Shown: positions 48,801 through 57,741 of the stretch, piece after piece | How the letters are laid out: each line of letters begins with the position of its first letter | Position numbering within the stretch: the stretch's first letter is position 1 | DNA from: Styela clava | Lineage: Eukaryota; Chordata; Ascidiacea; Stolidobranchia; Styelidae | Direction: 5' to 3' | Length of the DNA stretch: 64,000 nt | Assembly: GCF_964204865.1 (NCBI RefSeq) | Contig: NC_135259.1 | Location: 19,974,974 to 20,038,973 of the forward strand | Notes under the pieces: model-generated | What the model saw: only the letters and a program-made list of their open reading frames with translations | The model's database searches: none | What the model was told of the DNA's origin: nothing | Position numbers and translations under genes: made by a program

Positions 48801-49429
48801 CGCTTGTAGATCAGCGGTTATCAAGGGGGCCACAGTGCAGTTGGGGAGGGCATTTCTATGCAAAGAACTAATTTTACATTCCCATTACAAGAGATCTTCC
48901 TGTACTTTCTAGTTTCATTGCTTGATCAGCTCAATGAGTGCTAAAATCCGCCGAAAGTGGGCCTTTCGAGATATTGTCCGAATAGGGGCCACGAGCCATG
49001 AAAGGTTGGGGACCACTGCTATAGATTCAGATATAGCTCTCTGTTCACCGTTGGGTTTTGCAACTCTTCTATCATTAATCGTTTGAGTGAGGTGACCTTT
49101 TCCTCAGACATAATATAAATAGAAAATGATTTTTTCAGTAAAATTTATATGATAGAATTATTACCTTAAAAATTTAGTACTCCTGAAGTATTAGCACCAT
49201 GATGACGCATAACCTGAACCCTAACATAGTACACAACCTGAGTTCAGGTTGTGCGCCATCTTGGTGCGCATACGTGAGGAGGTCCGAAAATTTTGATGAA
49301 ATCAACTCTTTTTATTTTTTTAGTGAGCTGGAATGGTGGTGGGCAAGAAAGCAAGATAAAGAAGGATATATCGCTAGAAATCTACTTGGAATGTGGCCAA
49401 GGATAAAGCCTAGAGATGACCGAGATTGA
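30675..49429 (+). CDS. TP53BP2: ASPP-family protein (apoptosis-stimulating of p53 / PP1 regulatory subunit 13), 8 exons
   Basis: Joining exons 30675-30852, 31259-31440, 31850-32064, 32605-32773, 33566-35376, 40239-40446, 47163-47287 and 49324-49429 gives 2994 nt, or 997 aa, in frame with GT-AG introns throughout. Domain order matches vertebrate ASPP1/ASPP2: N-terminal ubiquitin-like fold (1-86); coiled coil (about 121-315); disordered Pro/Gln-rich region with PPPPY (567-571), the conserved [15 protein letters not shown] block (603-617) and PPAY (661-664); PP1-docking RIRF (791-794); ankyrin repeats (about 798-921); and a C-terminal SH3 domain (about 931-990). ASPP proteins target PP1, bind p53-family factors through ankyrin-SH3, and act in polarity and Hippo signalling. 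One gene here cannot be assigned to ASPP1 or ASPP2, so the symbol marks the family. The start aligns with MMPMF of ASPP2. Confidence 0.95.
31259..31440 (+). CDS. TP53BP2: ASPP exon 2 (aa 60-120)
   Basis: Acceptor TTTATTCAG. Completes the Gly codon and continues [11 protein letters not shown] and EVQFYLRH, matching the end of the ASPP ubiquitin-like fold. Ends LSLAELK at donor AAG|gtagat, phase 0. Confidence 0.93.
31850..32064 (+). CDS. TP53BP2: ASPP exon 3 (coiled coil, aa 121-191)
   Basis: Acceptor TTAATTCAG. Gln-rich helix [15 protein letters not shown], then [11 protein letters not shown] and [12 protein letters not shown], as in ASPP2. Donor AGAAG|gtaaaa, phase 2. Confidence 0.93.
32131..32563. 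mobile_element. hAT-like element in ASPP intron 3
   Basis: The left end is CAGCATTTTTCAAACTTTTT and the right end is AAACGTTTGGGAACCACTG. Target duplication not recognisable. It fills most of the 540-bp intron and ends 41 bp before exon 4. Confidence 0.65.
32605..32773 (+). CDS. TP53BP2: ASPP exon 4 (coiled coil, aa 192-248)
   Basis: Acceptor ATTTCTACAG, 41 bp after a hAT-like MITE. Encodes [15 protein letters not shown], very close to the vertebrate SKVDELTRQLEMLKN. Donor CAACAG|gtcaga, a weak GTCAGA site; phase 0. Confidence 0.93.
33296..33523. mobile_element. MITE family C, copy 2, in ASPP intron 4
   Basis: The left end is GGTATTCTCGTAGTATGTG and the right end is CACACACTTCTGGAGCGTC. Flanks CAAATTTG and ATAATTTG match at 6/8. 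228 bp, ending 42 bp before exon 5. Confidence 0.8.
33566..35376 (+). CDS. TP53BP2: ASPP exon 5 (large; disordered region to first ankyrin repeats)
   Basis: This 1811-nt exon encodes aa 249-851: end of the coiled coil, the long Pro/Gln/Ser region, the PPxY motifs, the [10 protein letters not shown] block, RIRF, and the [12 protein letters not shown] and [16 protein letters not shown] ankyrin segments. Acceptor ATAACTCCACAG; donor ATGG|gtgagt, phase 2. Confidence 0.95.
35962..36082. mobile_element. MITE family C, short copy 3 (121 bp)
   Basis: Termini are GGTACTGCTGTAGTATGTG and GACATACTTTTGAAGCGCC. Perfect 8-bp target duplication CATTCTTG (35954-35961 and 36083-36090). The interior is reduced relative to the 228-bp copy. 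Confidence 0.88.
36740..36952. mobile_element. GTGTCC MITE, full copy
   Basis: Termini are AGGGTGTCCATAAAGTC and, at the right, ATGGACACCCTTTAT. The ATATCGCTACCATATATTGT block matches other copies in inverse orientation. Inside the foldback-like element. Confidence 0.78.
37763..37893. mobile_element. MITE family C, half copy
   Basis: Starts GGCGCTCCAGAAGTGTGTG and runs through CTACTTTACATCAAGTTGTG to GGCAGGGGGTATATTCACTT, then ends abruptly. The other terminus is missing. Confidence 0.7.
38214..38603. mobile_element. hAT-like MITE (390 bp)
   Basis: The left end is CAGGGGTCGCGACCCCAAAT and the right end is AAGCTTGGGAACTCCTG. Flanks TTCTAGAC and GTCTAGAC give a 7/8 target duplication. Inside the foldback-like element of ASPP intron 5. 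Confidence 0.85.
40239..40446 (+). CDS. TP53BP2: ASPP exon 6 (ankyrin repeats)
   Basis: Acceptor TTTCCTCTTCAG. Encodes [19 protein letters not shown] and [12 protein letters not shown], the most conserved ASPP ankyrin segments (to aa 921). Donor ATACAG|gttagt, phase 0. Confidence 0.95.
40936..41130. repeat. Solo foldback-arm copy in ASPP intron 6
   Basis: Six units of the type TTTCACATACAAAGG/ATGA, followed by the same GGCCAAATGGCCTGGTGTGG sequence that lies inside the left arm at 35618. Same orientation as that arm. Confidence 0.7.
41191..41476. mobile_element. hAT-like MITE (286 bp)
   Basis: The left end is CGCGGGTGTGCAACGC and the right end is CTGTTGCAGACCCCTG. Flanks ATTTAATC and ATTTAAAC give a 7/8 target duplication. 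ASPP intron 6. Confidence 0.8.
41800..42056. mobile_element. GTGTCC MITE, degenerate and interrupted
   Basis: Pieces AGACCTAACATTTTAAAGG, TATCAAATGAATACAGG and GAGAACTGTCTTCATAACAA occur in family order. The termini are lost and extra sequence (41895-41995) splits the copy. Confidence 0.5.
42877..43196. mobile_element. hAT-like MITE (320 bp)
   Basis: The left end is CAGTGGTTCCCCAACCGTGG and the right end is AAAGGTTGGGTGCCATTG. The GTGGCCC...GGCCACAG blocks are typical of hAT MITEs. The right flank is disturbed by an adjoining family D repeat. Confidence 0.75.
43198..43485. repeat. Family D repeat, copy 1
   Basis: About 290 bp, starting ACTTATCAATTTTAATCGG and ending GGGCTCTGACCGATATTCTC. 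It contains ATCTGCTCCAGATTTTGCAT and AAGCCTATTGATTTTGG. Reverse-orientation copies are at 52334-52630 and 63812-64000. Class unknown; no inverted termini seen. Confidence 0.7.
43486..46863. other. ASPP intron 6: local direct duplications
   Basis: A 220-bp block at 44215-44420 recurs at 44800-45000. A TTGGGTTATGTTGAATAAGA block recurs at 44550, 44720 and 45205. A second set, around CTAGGACGCT and GGGTAGATATAGG, recurs at 45720-45860 and 45940-46060. No exon-like sequence was found; the open frame at 44197-44403 lies in the duplicated block. Confidence 0.55.
46864..47071. mobile_element. GTGTCC MITE before ASPP exon 7
   Basis: Termini are CTGGGTGTCCATAATCC and GGACTTTATGGACAACCTG. Interior as in the other copies, inverted relative to 28170. 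It ends 91 bp before exon 7. Confidence 0.78.
47163..47287 (+). CDS. TP53BP2: ASPP exon 7 (first half of SH3)
   Basis: Acceptor CATATTTTTCAG. Encodes [20 protein letters not shown], the ALYDY opening of an SH3 domain. Donor GACAG|gtagag, phase 2. It follows a 6.7 kb intron. Confidence 0.95.
48194..48300. mobile_element. hAT-like terminus, partial
   Basis: Begins CAGGGGTGAGGCGAATTACG, followed by GGCCCACGGGTCGAG. The other end was not found within 400 bp. ASPP intron 7. Confidence 0.5.
48415..48525. mobile_element. MITE family B, copy 2 (111 bp)
   Basis: Palindromic, with termini GGACCTCCAGAAGTATGCG and CGCATACTTCTGGAGCACC. Perfect target duplication AACTGTTT (48407-48414 and 48526-48533). 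ASPP intron 7. Confidence 0.92.
48812..49018. mobile_element. hAT-like MITE (207 bp)
   Basis: The left end is CAGCGGTTATCAAGGGGGCC and the right end is AAAGGTTGGGGACCACTG. Flanks TTGTAGAT and CTATAGAT match at 6/8. ASPP intron 7. Confidence 0.75.
49176..49285. mobile_element. MITE family B, copy 3, next to ASPP exon 8
   Basis: The left end is AGTACTCCTGAAGTATTAG and the right end is GCGCATACGTGAGGAGGTCC. Target duplication AAAAATTT and GAAAATTT (7/8). It ends 38 bp before the exon 8 acceptor junction. Confidence 0.88.
49324..49429 (+). CDS. TP53BP2: ASPP exon 8 (end of SH3 and C-terminus)
   Basis: Acceptor TATTTTTTTAG. Encodes [20 protein letters not shown] and WPRIKPR, then TGA at 49427. 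The Trp run and RNLLG are ASPP-specific SH3 features; Ala980 replaces the usual Pro. Confidence 0.95.
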
Positions 49430-49606
49430 GATGGCCATTGAAACGAAACTTTCAAATTTTCACTCCAAAAAATTTGCACCCTACACAAGATTAAAACTAC
49501 AAGAATAAGATTGCTAGGTGCCCTGTAAGCTATTTTGAAAATGACTTCAAATGTTTTGAGTTGAGTTTTTTATTCTGTACTTTGAGGAATTGGTACCCTG
49601 GATCAA

Positions 49607-49612
49607 AATAAA
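49607..49612 (+). terminator. Candidate ASPP polyadenylation signal
   Basis: Canonical AATAAA 178 bp after the ASPP stop codon, in ATCAAAATAAAACTGCAAG. First good signal downstream of the gene; the cleavage site cannot be fixed from sequence. Confidence 0.5.
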
Positions 49613-49633
49613 ACTGCAAGACACTCTTCAGTT

Positions 49634-49945
49634 ATTTTCAACTATGCCTTTGCATTAGTGAATCTGTATGCGTATAACGCAAAGATGCTATAGCAAGAGT
49701 GAAAATAACTATTCTATTCAATTCAGGAGTCTTGCTGCACACTAACATAAATGTATTTCTGTAACGTTTCATCTGACCAAAATCAGACTTCCTCGAACAA
49801 GCAGTCTACAATACATTTGTGTCATTGTGCTGCAGCACTCTTGAATTGAATAGTATGGTCATGTTTATCCTTCTCCCTTGCTACAACATCCTTGCATTGT
49901 CGCATACGAATCAACCAGCGCAAAGGCATTGAAGAAGGATTGGAA
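49634..49945. repeat. Long palindromic repeat (family F), ~310 bp
   Basis: The whole block reads as two inverted arms. ATGCCTTTGCATTAG...AATTCAGGAGTCTTGCTGCA pairs with the inverse of TGCTGCAGCACTCTTGAATT...GCGCAAAGGCAT. Half copies are in the tRNA array (15770 and 18930). Probably a foldback MITE. No coding. Confidence 0.7.
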
Positions 49946-51833
49946 GTTACTCTCGTGCAACCTCTACTGATGGTGTTCTTAAGCTTGACTTTTTTTGGAA
50001 ATTTCTCACGCCAAATTAGTTAATCATTATGCTGGTACATTTACACCAAATGTTTGCTATTTTTCATTCCTTTTTGAAATAGAGCTTTTGGAATTTCACC
50101 ACAAAGAATTTACACATTGTATCAAAATAAAACCAAGGTGCTCTATCGGCTATTTTCAAATTGGCTTTCTTGGAATTACCAAGTTTATATACTTACGTAA
50201 AATCGAAATCCCTTTTCAATTGTTTTTGAAGAAAATATGAGTGTTAAGATATTTTAATTACCGGTATGTTTTGCTTTTAAATTTTGCTTTGATCCTCTTG
50301 CACCTCAGACCACTTTTTTTGAGCATGAATTGTTGACTTAGGATGGGATTTGGAATCTTACAATCAAAATACGCCCTAAATACCACTGGAATGTTAAACA
50401 GGGGTGCTAAAAGTCTCCAGTTGGTGGCCACGTGCTTTTAAAGGTCTATAATATGATTTTGGCCATCTTCGACTGTAAATTCTAATTATATCTTCCAATA
50501 CACATTTATCTGTTACATGATTTAATATCGAGCGTATGCCAGACAAGTGGTCGTATTGTCATGCATTGTGTGTTCTCGACCTTTCTTTTTAAAAATCTAT
50601 TGTTACATCACTAACAATAGTATGACATAACAAACACCTGTTTGAATCTATTGTTTCAAATTTTGGAACAGTCGTCAGAATTGATACAGAATTTTTTATG
50701 AAGATGCATCCACACATTTACTCTAAATTAGACTCGGGATAAGTAGACTCCGTTACTTGATAACTAATCTAAACAAAACTGGAATCTCTCTGGTTCTGCA
50801 CTTCTAACTCAATTTATAGGTATGTCCTAAAGATGGCGGTTTGTTTTGTTGTTTAAATGAGGATCCCACGACTCTAAATTATTGAAGGATATTCTTGATT
50901 ATATCATGGAAGATCTACGATCTCCATCTGGTACAGTATTGTTTACCTCATCTATTACACCCTGGGAACAGGGGAAATGAAATTTCTATTTACCAAGTTA
51001 GATCGAAACAGCTAGCAGGTCCGGCCGAACGCCAGAAATCGTGTGTTTTCATGAATCTTGAGGTTCTAAAAAAGCATTTCAAGCTACAAAAAATTGCTAT
51101 GTGGGTTACAGAAAGATGCTTCTATTTTTTTACATTTCAAAAAAAAAGGGGGGGGGGCAATCTTCAAAACCACCCCCTGTCATACGCCCCCTGCCTGGGA
51201 AAGATGGTGGACATGACTGAAATCATAGCTTTTACTAGAATTAATATTTGTAGATTTGGACCATTTTCATAGAGTTCCACTGAGCAATAGGTACCGGCAC
51301 TCCTAATCCTACTGTAAAGATTACTGTTTTTCGCTAAAAATATTTCTACTTATATCTTTACCTATAAACCGGAAAAGTGTTTTATGTCTATGGTGCTATA
51401 TCATTTGAAGAATTAATAAATAATACCGGTATTATTGAAACATTGGATGTATTCGTCAATTCAACCATTTTACTTTAAAATTTTCCACCCTGTATGTAAT
51501 CTTTATCTTGGCTAGAAAAGGCTCTATTCAATATATGGTGCTATCGAACTTACATAGATATTTACGCTGTCATATGGCAGGTGCTTTCCAACGTCATGTT
51601 TTATATCTGTCATTACAAAATTTCTTATGGGCTCTACTAGGCTCCTACATGGTTTAATATTTGTGGATTTGGACGTTTTTTATTCAAATCTACCAAGCAA
51701 GAAGTACTTCTAGTACACTGCAAAGATCAGCGTTTTTCGCTTAAACGTTTATAAAGCTGTATCACTCATATGTAATAACACTGTCATATGGAAGATGCTT
51801 TTCAACTTCGTGTTTTATATCTCCATCACATGT
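49946..51833. other. Intergenic, no gene recognised
   Basis: AT-rich. A G-run near 51148. Two diverged direct copies of a roughly 300-bp sequence (around 51235-51420 and 51650-51850) share TTAATATTTGT(A/G)GATTTGGAC. No supported exon. Confidence 0.45.
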
Positions 51834-51842
51834 GTTTATAAC

Positions 51843-52045
51843 GGTTCCATTACATTTGAACCCGTGTACATTTGAACCCACGACAATTGCACCTGCATAC
51901 TATTGCACCTATGAAAATTTTTGTTGTTTTACGGATATTTGAACCCATACTAACCCTAACCTATGGGTTTTGCACCCGCATATAGATTGAACCCGCGAAT
52001 ATACACATGGGTTCAAATGAACGTGGGCTCAAATGTACGGTCACC
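51843..52045. mobile_element. MITE with 9-bp target duplication (203 bp)
   Basis: The left end is GGTTCCATTACATTTGAACC and the right end is CTCAAATGTACGGTCACC, inverted with mismatches. Flanked by perfect 9-bp GTTTATAAC (51834-51842 and 52046-52054). A 9-bp duplication fits Mutator-type elements (family knowledge), which is inference here. Confidence 0.85.
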
Positions 52046-52300
52046 GTTTATAACAATTGGAAATCAATATCTGCCATTACCAAATCAGCTTTACCATACG
52101 TTTTCAATAGTTATTGAGAATTTTTTATACCGCATCACTATCAGACAAGCAGTCATTGATATCTGTCCATATATAAGATAATATTTATTATTTGAAAGGA
52201 CCGTAATCTTCCCAGTTCGGCATCGCCTATCTAATTTGTTACACCTTGGGTGGAATTTGGACCCGGGATGTGTAATGTACGTTGCTCACACAGTTAAGTT

Positions 52301-52790
52301 GGCGCTCCAGAAGTGTGTGTACTAATATGGAGACGAGCTTATCGGTCAGAGACCGAATACTTATTGATCGGAAGTTAGGGTATCCTCCAAAACAGCGCTC
52401 TTTCTCCATAGTGACACTTTGTGTCCCATCACTAATTAATTGATAACTCGCTAATTATACGACATAATTCGCCCAAAATTAATAGGCTTCTGGTCCGAGA
52501 TATTATGACTGCACATGCAAAATCTGGAGCAGATTCAATCTCGCTTCCGTGAGATATCGCGTGCATCTGACAGACAAATAATACCCATCAACATACTTAC
52601 TGATTAAAATCGATAAGTAACAACTAGTTTTGTTCGCCTAATTTACTTCAAGTTGTATGTAGGGAATGAAACCTATGGGCAGGGGTATATTCACTTGGAT
52701 AACACAGACAGTCTCCAAACTCGTAATAGAACTAAAATAATAAAAATCAGAATAAAATTATGTCCTAACCTGGTACACACACTAACTCTT
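52301..52790. mobile_element. MITE family C, copy split by a family D repeat
   Basis: The left part (52301-52333) starts GGCGCTCCAGAAGTGTGTG. The right part (52631-52790) resumes with TTTTGTTCGCCTA and ends TGGTACACACAC. The right terminus is decayed. Confidence 0.75.
52334..52630. repeat. Family D repeat, copy 2, nested in MITE C
   Basis: Reverse complement of 43198-43485 with substitutions. It contains CAATCTCGCTTCCGTGAGAT and AATAGGCTTCTGGTCCGAGA. Its ends are set by the break in the surrounding MITE, so it behaves as a discrete insertion. Confidence 0.75.
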
Positions 52791-53881
52791 CAACTGCTTG
52801 AGGCTTGAGACTATTCGCTCTTTTATCAATTTATAAATATATTAATCAAAATTGCTTTGGTACAGACCATTTGTACAAAGCCTTACAGGTGTTTAAGTTT
52901 GCACAATTTTAGTTCATATATGTTCTCTGTAATTACGGTGCAAGTTTTGTAATTTCACTGATTATTTTTAAATATACTTTTCAATTAACATGTGCCATAT
53001 TATTAATTTTTGTCATGATGATGTCATAATAATTCATTGTGTTGTTGTTTTATGATGTAACACTTATTATATGTATTGTCATTTATTTTCAAATAAACTA
53101 TTATTATTCAAACTACAGTATGTTATATATTATTAACTGATTCTCTTTGGCAGGACGTAATTGTACATGATTTTTTATCGCAATGGGTCTTTCAGTCCAG
53201 GCACGTAAATTGATAAAAACGTGGATTCATCACTCAGTCAGTTCGCGTTGTTGTCACATACAATATGAAACATGTTTCATTAATAACTAAATAAGAAGAG
53301 TCACATTTCGTAATTGCATTTCAAAAACATAACTAGGCCTACATAACCACAATAAAAATTGGGCATTCACTGCGACCTTTGATGGACTAGAAATCTAAGA
53401 TGGCGGCGATTCGAATTTTCTTCAGAACCGATTCGAATAATTTAGTATTCGATTCGAAATGCCAAGATCTATAACTTGCCTGCAATTAACAAATTTGCTT
53501 TTACGAGACGAATAAACATACATACATACATACATACAAATTTCGTTTCAACCGCTGTATACTGATATCGCTATGCCAGCAGGACTTCGTAATGTAGAAA
53601 TCCAAATTCCTATCCGAATTGAAAAAGAAAAAAAAATGGTTACGACTCCGCTCCAGGTTATGAAAAAATTTAAAACGGAGTCCAGATTTTAAAAGAAAAT
53701 GACTCATACTCGAGTTCCGAACTCGGAAAAATCAAATTTTGAAACATTTGGCTTGTTCGACTACCTTGGGGCCTTTGTAGCAAAGATGTACATTTCTATT
53801 CAATTTTATAAAGAATCGAAGTTTGCTATTAAACATATCCAACCGTGTACAGAGCCAAGATTATGGCAAAAGCGTACCTGA
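52791..53881. other. Intergenic, no gene recognised
   Basis: AT-rich. A (CATA)n microsatellite runs from about 53517 to 53538. Patches of ATTCGAAT-type sequence near 53400-53460 resemble hAT termini but no full element could be bounded. Confidence 0.45.
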
Positions 53882-53889
53882 CTTATAGC

Positions 53890-54056
53890 CGGTGATGGGA
53901 TTCAGCCGGTTCGCATCGGTTCTATAGAACTGTCTCACGGAATTTTATGAGAACAGCGAACCGGTTAGCATTACTGAAAAAAAAACATGAATTTTTGGCT
54001 GAAAATATGACTTTTGTGAAGGAACCGGCTGACGAAACATTTGAATCTCACCTCTG
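53890..54056. mobile_element. hAT-like MITE (167 bp)
   Basis: The left end is CGGTGATGGGATTCAGCCGG and the right end is TTTGAATCTCACCTCTG. Perfect 8-bp target duplication CTTATAGC (53882-53889 and 54057-54064). Non-coding. Confidence 0.9.
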
Positions 54057-54212
54057 CTTATAGCAATCCATGTTCAGTCGAGGGCTGAGTACTGTGATTT
54101 GAGCAAACTGGTATCAAAATATTTAAAACCATGTGGTACTGTAGCGAGTACATAAGGATAGTTCAAACGGCCAACGCTTATGTGTCGAGATTCCAAGTCA
54201 CTCTTAGAGATT

Positions 54213-54275
54213 GAATTTTAATATTTATCCCGAGTAGGAGAGTCGATGAGACGACTTAATCAAATGGCGAATGAA
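54213..54275 (-). mobile_element. SINE fragment
   Basis: Matches the 3' body of the SINE at 11596: ATATTTATCCCG, then GACGACTTAATCAAATGGCGAA. Head and tail missing. Confidence 0.5.
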
Positions 54276-55755
54276 TAAAAATATCGCGGGATGAAATATA
54301 TATATCTGTCCTGCAATGGGGAGATGTCCATTTTGGACAACACCGAACCAAAACACACAAGAACAACATCTTATGTACATTTTTAGGGACAAATTTGTTA
54401 TTTCAAGTAAAATTTATAAAAAGACTGAAAATTGCTTATTTCGAAATTCTCCAAATTCATAAATTAGGTCGATAAAGGGCCCGTTGTAATTATACAACAG
54501 ATGCCAACCAAAAATGTAGCGTATAGGAACATGTTGTTGAACGTTGTTGATGTAGTTTAATATTGTAGATATACACGGAGCACAAATGAATTTGGAGAAT
54601 TTCGAAATAAGCAATTTTCAGTTTCTTTTATAAATTTTACTTGAAATAACGAATTTATTCCTAAACATTTACAATATAGTAATTGTATCCTCGGACATAC
54701 CCGTAACATATATGTTTTTAATGAAGCGGCTTTGCGGTAAGACACAAACGTGCACGTTTTACGAGCGCCATTTTATTATATTCGTGAGCGATTCATTGAA
54801 CACCAGACGTTTTTTGACTTACTTGCAATCCTTCGTCGAGAAGAATCAACCGAGATAGATGGATATACGCACTTGCACACCCTGGGTAACTCCTACAGCA
54901 AAGTACGTCTATGGTGAGATTATTTAAGATATCAGTGACTGCCTTATCTGGCCTTGTTCATATGAAAAGGTCCGAGTAAGCGTCGTATTGAAAGAAATCT
55001 AACATTTCCCCCAATTTTGGGATGGCTGCGCTCTTGTAACCTACTCGGATACGATTCTATGTCATATAATTATTTGGAGCAATCAATTCTCATGAGGTAT
55101 CCGAATTATAATTAGCCTTATCGATCCAATCATTTGAAGTATGATTACTCATTAAGAATTGGTCTTTCGATTTAATATTTAAAGTATTGCTCCCCTGATT
55201 TCATAATCAGTTTTTATCTGTCAAATGTATTGTTATGCTGAATATGGAGTCGAAATAAACTTATGCTTATACCAGAACATTTTTGAGTTTTTTTTTTTCA
55301 CATACTCCTATCATACTTATAAAAATCGGAGCAATTACTAATTTTTCTTTTAATACTTCAGTTCAGGAATATCGGCTTGGACGGTAATGTTTGAGTCCGC
55401 TCCCCTAACATGATAGGTCCTTGAACGCCGCCCAGGTGTCCGGAGCGGTTTTCTGGGAGCTATTATCAGAAGACCCTCCTAAGGTGCCATTCATGATGAC
55501 TATATAAATTTGAAGTAAATTAACTGTGATTTGCTAGACTTGTTGTCCATGCATTTCAAAAAATCTCTCTGTACATCAGTGGCTGCTTTTGAAATTGGAA
55601 CTTCGGCTTCCACAGAGGTTCACAAAGCGTTTTTTTGGGGGCCATTGGGGGAAAAGACCTTCAGTGCTATTTACCATGAATACATTAATTTATTCAACAG
55701 GTAAGTTAACTGTGATTTACTGGACTTGTTGTCGATGCGAGGTTGTCATGCCTTT
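54276..55755. other. Intergenic; one long imperfect inverted repeat
   Basis: A 55-bp stretch around 54405-54460 (TTTATAAAAAGACTGAAAAT, TTGCTTATTTCGAAATTCTC) recurs inverted at 54590-54650. They bound a roughly 245-bp palindromic MITE-like segment. Otherwise AT-rich without exon signals. Confidence 0.5.
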
Positions 55756-55763
55756 CAAAAAAT

Positions 55764-55874
55764 GGTGCTCCAGAAGTATGCGCACCAAGATGTCGCACAA
55801 CCTGAATCACGACTGGTACACACATGCTATGTTCAGGTTGTGCGACATCTTGGTGCGCATACTTCTGGAGGTCC
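55764..55874. mobile_element. MITE family B, copy 4 (111 bp)
   Basis: Termini are GGTGCTCCAGAAGTATGCG and CGCATACTTCTGGAGGTCC. Perfect target duplication CAAAAAAT (55756-55763 and 55875-55882). Confidence 0.92.
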
Positions 55875-55882
55875 CAAAAAAT

Positions 55883-57467
55883 ACCTCCTAATCAGTAGCT
55901 AGCTGCCTATGCAACGCCTTATTCAAAGAGAAAGCAATAAAAAACAACAACAATTCCTATGTACACATCTCATCCAATAATTCCAAGCAATTTCGCTACT
56001 CAATATATATTTATTATACACGTTGACAAGATGTAAAAACAGCAAATGGATGAATTCAATGAATAATATTAATGAGTAACGTTAATGGCAAGTAATAATA
56101 TGTACATTGCTATTAAAAGGCATGAAGGTAAATAACAGAGAGTAATAACTAAAATAGCGATGCTTTACGGCAGGGGCAGCTGCTTCCGGGTGTTGGAGTC
56201 AAAGTTCACGGAGTTGGAGCCATAATTTATAATGATAAAGCGAACCATATAAATTTTGGAGCCAATTTTCAAAACTTCTGGGTAGTTGGGTCGAAATTTC
56301 GTAGTCTAAACTCCTTAAGGTCATTTTATTTCATTCTGGAAGGTTCTGTGCATGCAATAAATGGTAATAATTATTTCATTTTTGTGTAGAATTCTAGGAT
56401 AGGCCATTAGAGTGCTGAACGCCAGTGATATGCCCGGTCCTAAACGGCTAAATATAAAAAGGCAGCGAAGCAAGCAAAAGAAAATTCTAACGACAATACA
56501 CACAATGAGTTGATGTGGGGAATTAGGACCAGCCTTAAATATTCATGGACCTGTGCGATTGTGCAGGGGTCCAGAAACATTAGATTTTATACTGAAAATA
56601 ATTTTGTCCCCTTTTTTATATGAGTACAGGACCGTGATTGAAACAGCATCAATTCACAAGTCTTTCCTACTAAAATAAACACTCCTACTATGAAAATTAT
56701 TTTGACAAGTGCATTCTATAGATGGCTACATAAAAAAATGCAGCAAAAGGCAAATTTTAACTGCGATACGCACCATGAGTTAAAAGTGGAATTTAAGTCG
56801 CAGAATAAGGGCCGGCCCGAAATATTCTTGGCTTTATGAGAAACGGGAAATTCAGATTTTATAATGAAAATAAATTTGGTCTTCGTATTTTATTACTTTA
56901 AAATTGGTATAAAATCAGGATTAAAGTAATTTCACTTTATAAGTCTTGCAAGTACAGAATAAACATCTACATATACACAAATATAATTCATGAAGGTTAA
57001 ATTTAATGATTTACACCCAAAGCGGCAGATATGGAAAATCGGGACCAAGTTGATGGCATAGATGACACTCGCCTAATGCCAGCTCTGACCAAAGTAAAAC
57101 ATTACACTGGACATGGAAATGTTTTTGACAAGTGCATTCTATAAATGGCTAATTACATAAAGGCAGCAAAAGCAAGCAAAAAGCAAACTCTAATGCAACA
57201 CACAATGAGTTGAGATTAAGCCATAAATTGTGTACGAACGGTCCGGGACGACCAAAACCGAAATAATCAAATATTTTGAATTTGTTTTGAAATAATATTT
57301 TCGATTAATATTTTGTCTAAATTGAGTAAGTCAATATTCAAGAAGTTTGAATTTAAAAATGCTGAAAACTTGAAGATACATATTGTGTTAAGTAGCTAAG
57401 TTGCTCAACACAGTAAGGGTTTCCAAAGCAATGTAGGTTTGATTGGCCTAGATATGACTTCACTGCC
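55883..57467. other. Intergenic; diverged direct repeats
   Basis: Three related blocks at about 56400-56530, 56690-56850 and 57110-57215 share GGCAGC(A/G)AA(A/G)CAAGCAAAA and CAC(A/C)ATGAGTT. This suggests an old tandem array of roughly 300-400 bp units. No exon recognised. Confidence 0.45.
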
Positions 57468-57475
57468 AGGAAAAT

Positions 57476-57705
57476 GGGGCTCCCGAAGTATGCGAACCAA
57501 GATGGCGGACATCGGAATGTAATATGTGTACTAGGTTAGGGTTAGGCCATAATTTTAGGTATAAAAACTACGGGAGGCTCTTGGCTAGTCTTCGAACTAA
57601 TAATAGGACTAAAATAAGGAAAATTGGAAAGAAATTATCGCCTAACCTGTTACCCATGTTAAGTTCCGATGTCCGCCATCTTGGTTCGCATACTTCGGGA
57701 GCACC
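57476..57705. mobile_element. MITE family A, copy 3 (230 bp)
   Basis: Termini are GGGGCTCCCGAAGTATGCG and CGCATACTTCGGGAGCACC. Perfect 8-bp target duplication AGGAAAAT (57468-57475 and 57706-57713). This copy sets the exact family boundaries. Confidence 0.93.
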
Positions 57706-57741
57706 AGGAAAATATAGTAGTGTCAAAGTCAAAATAATCAA

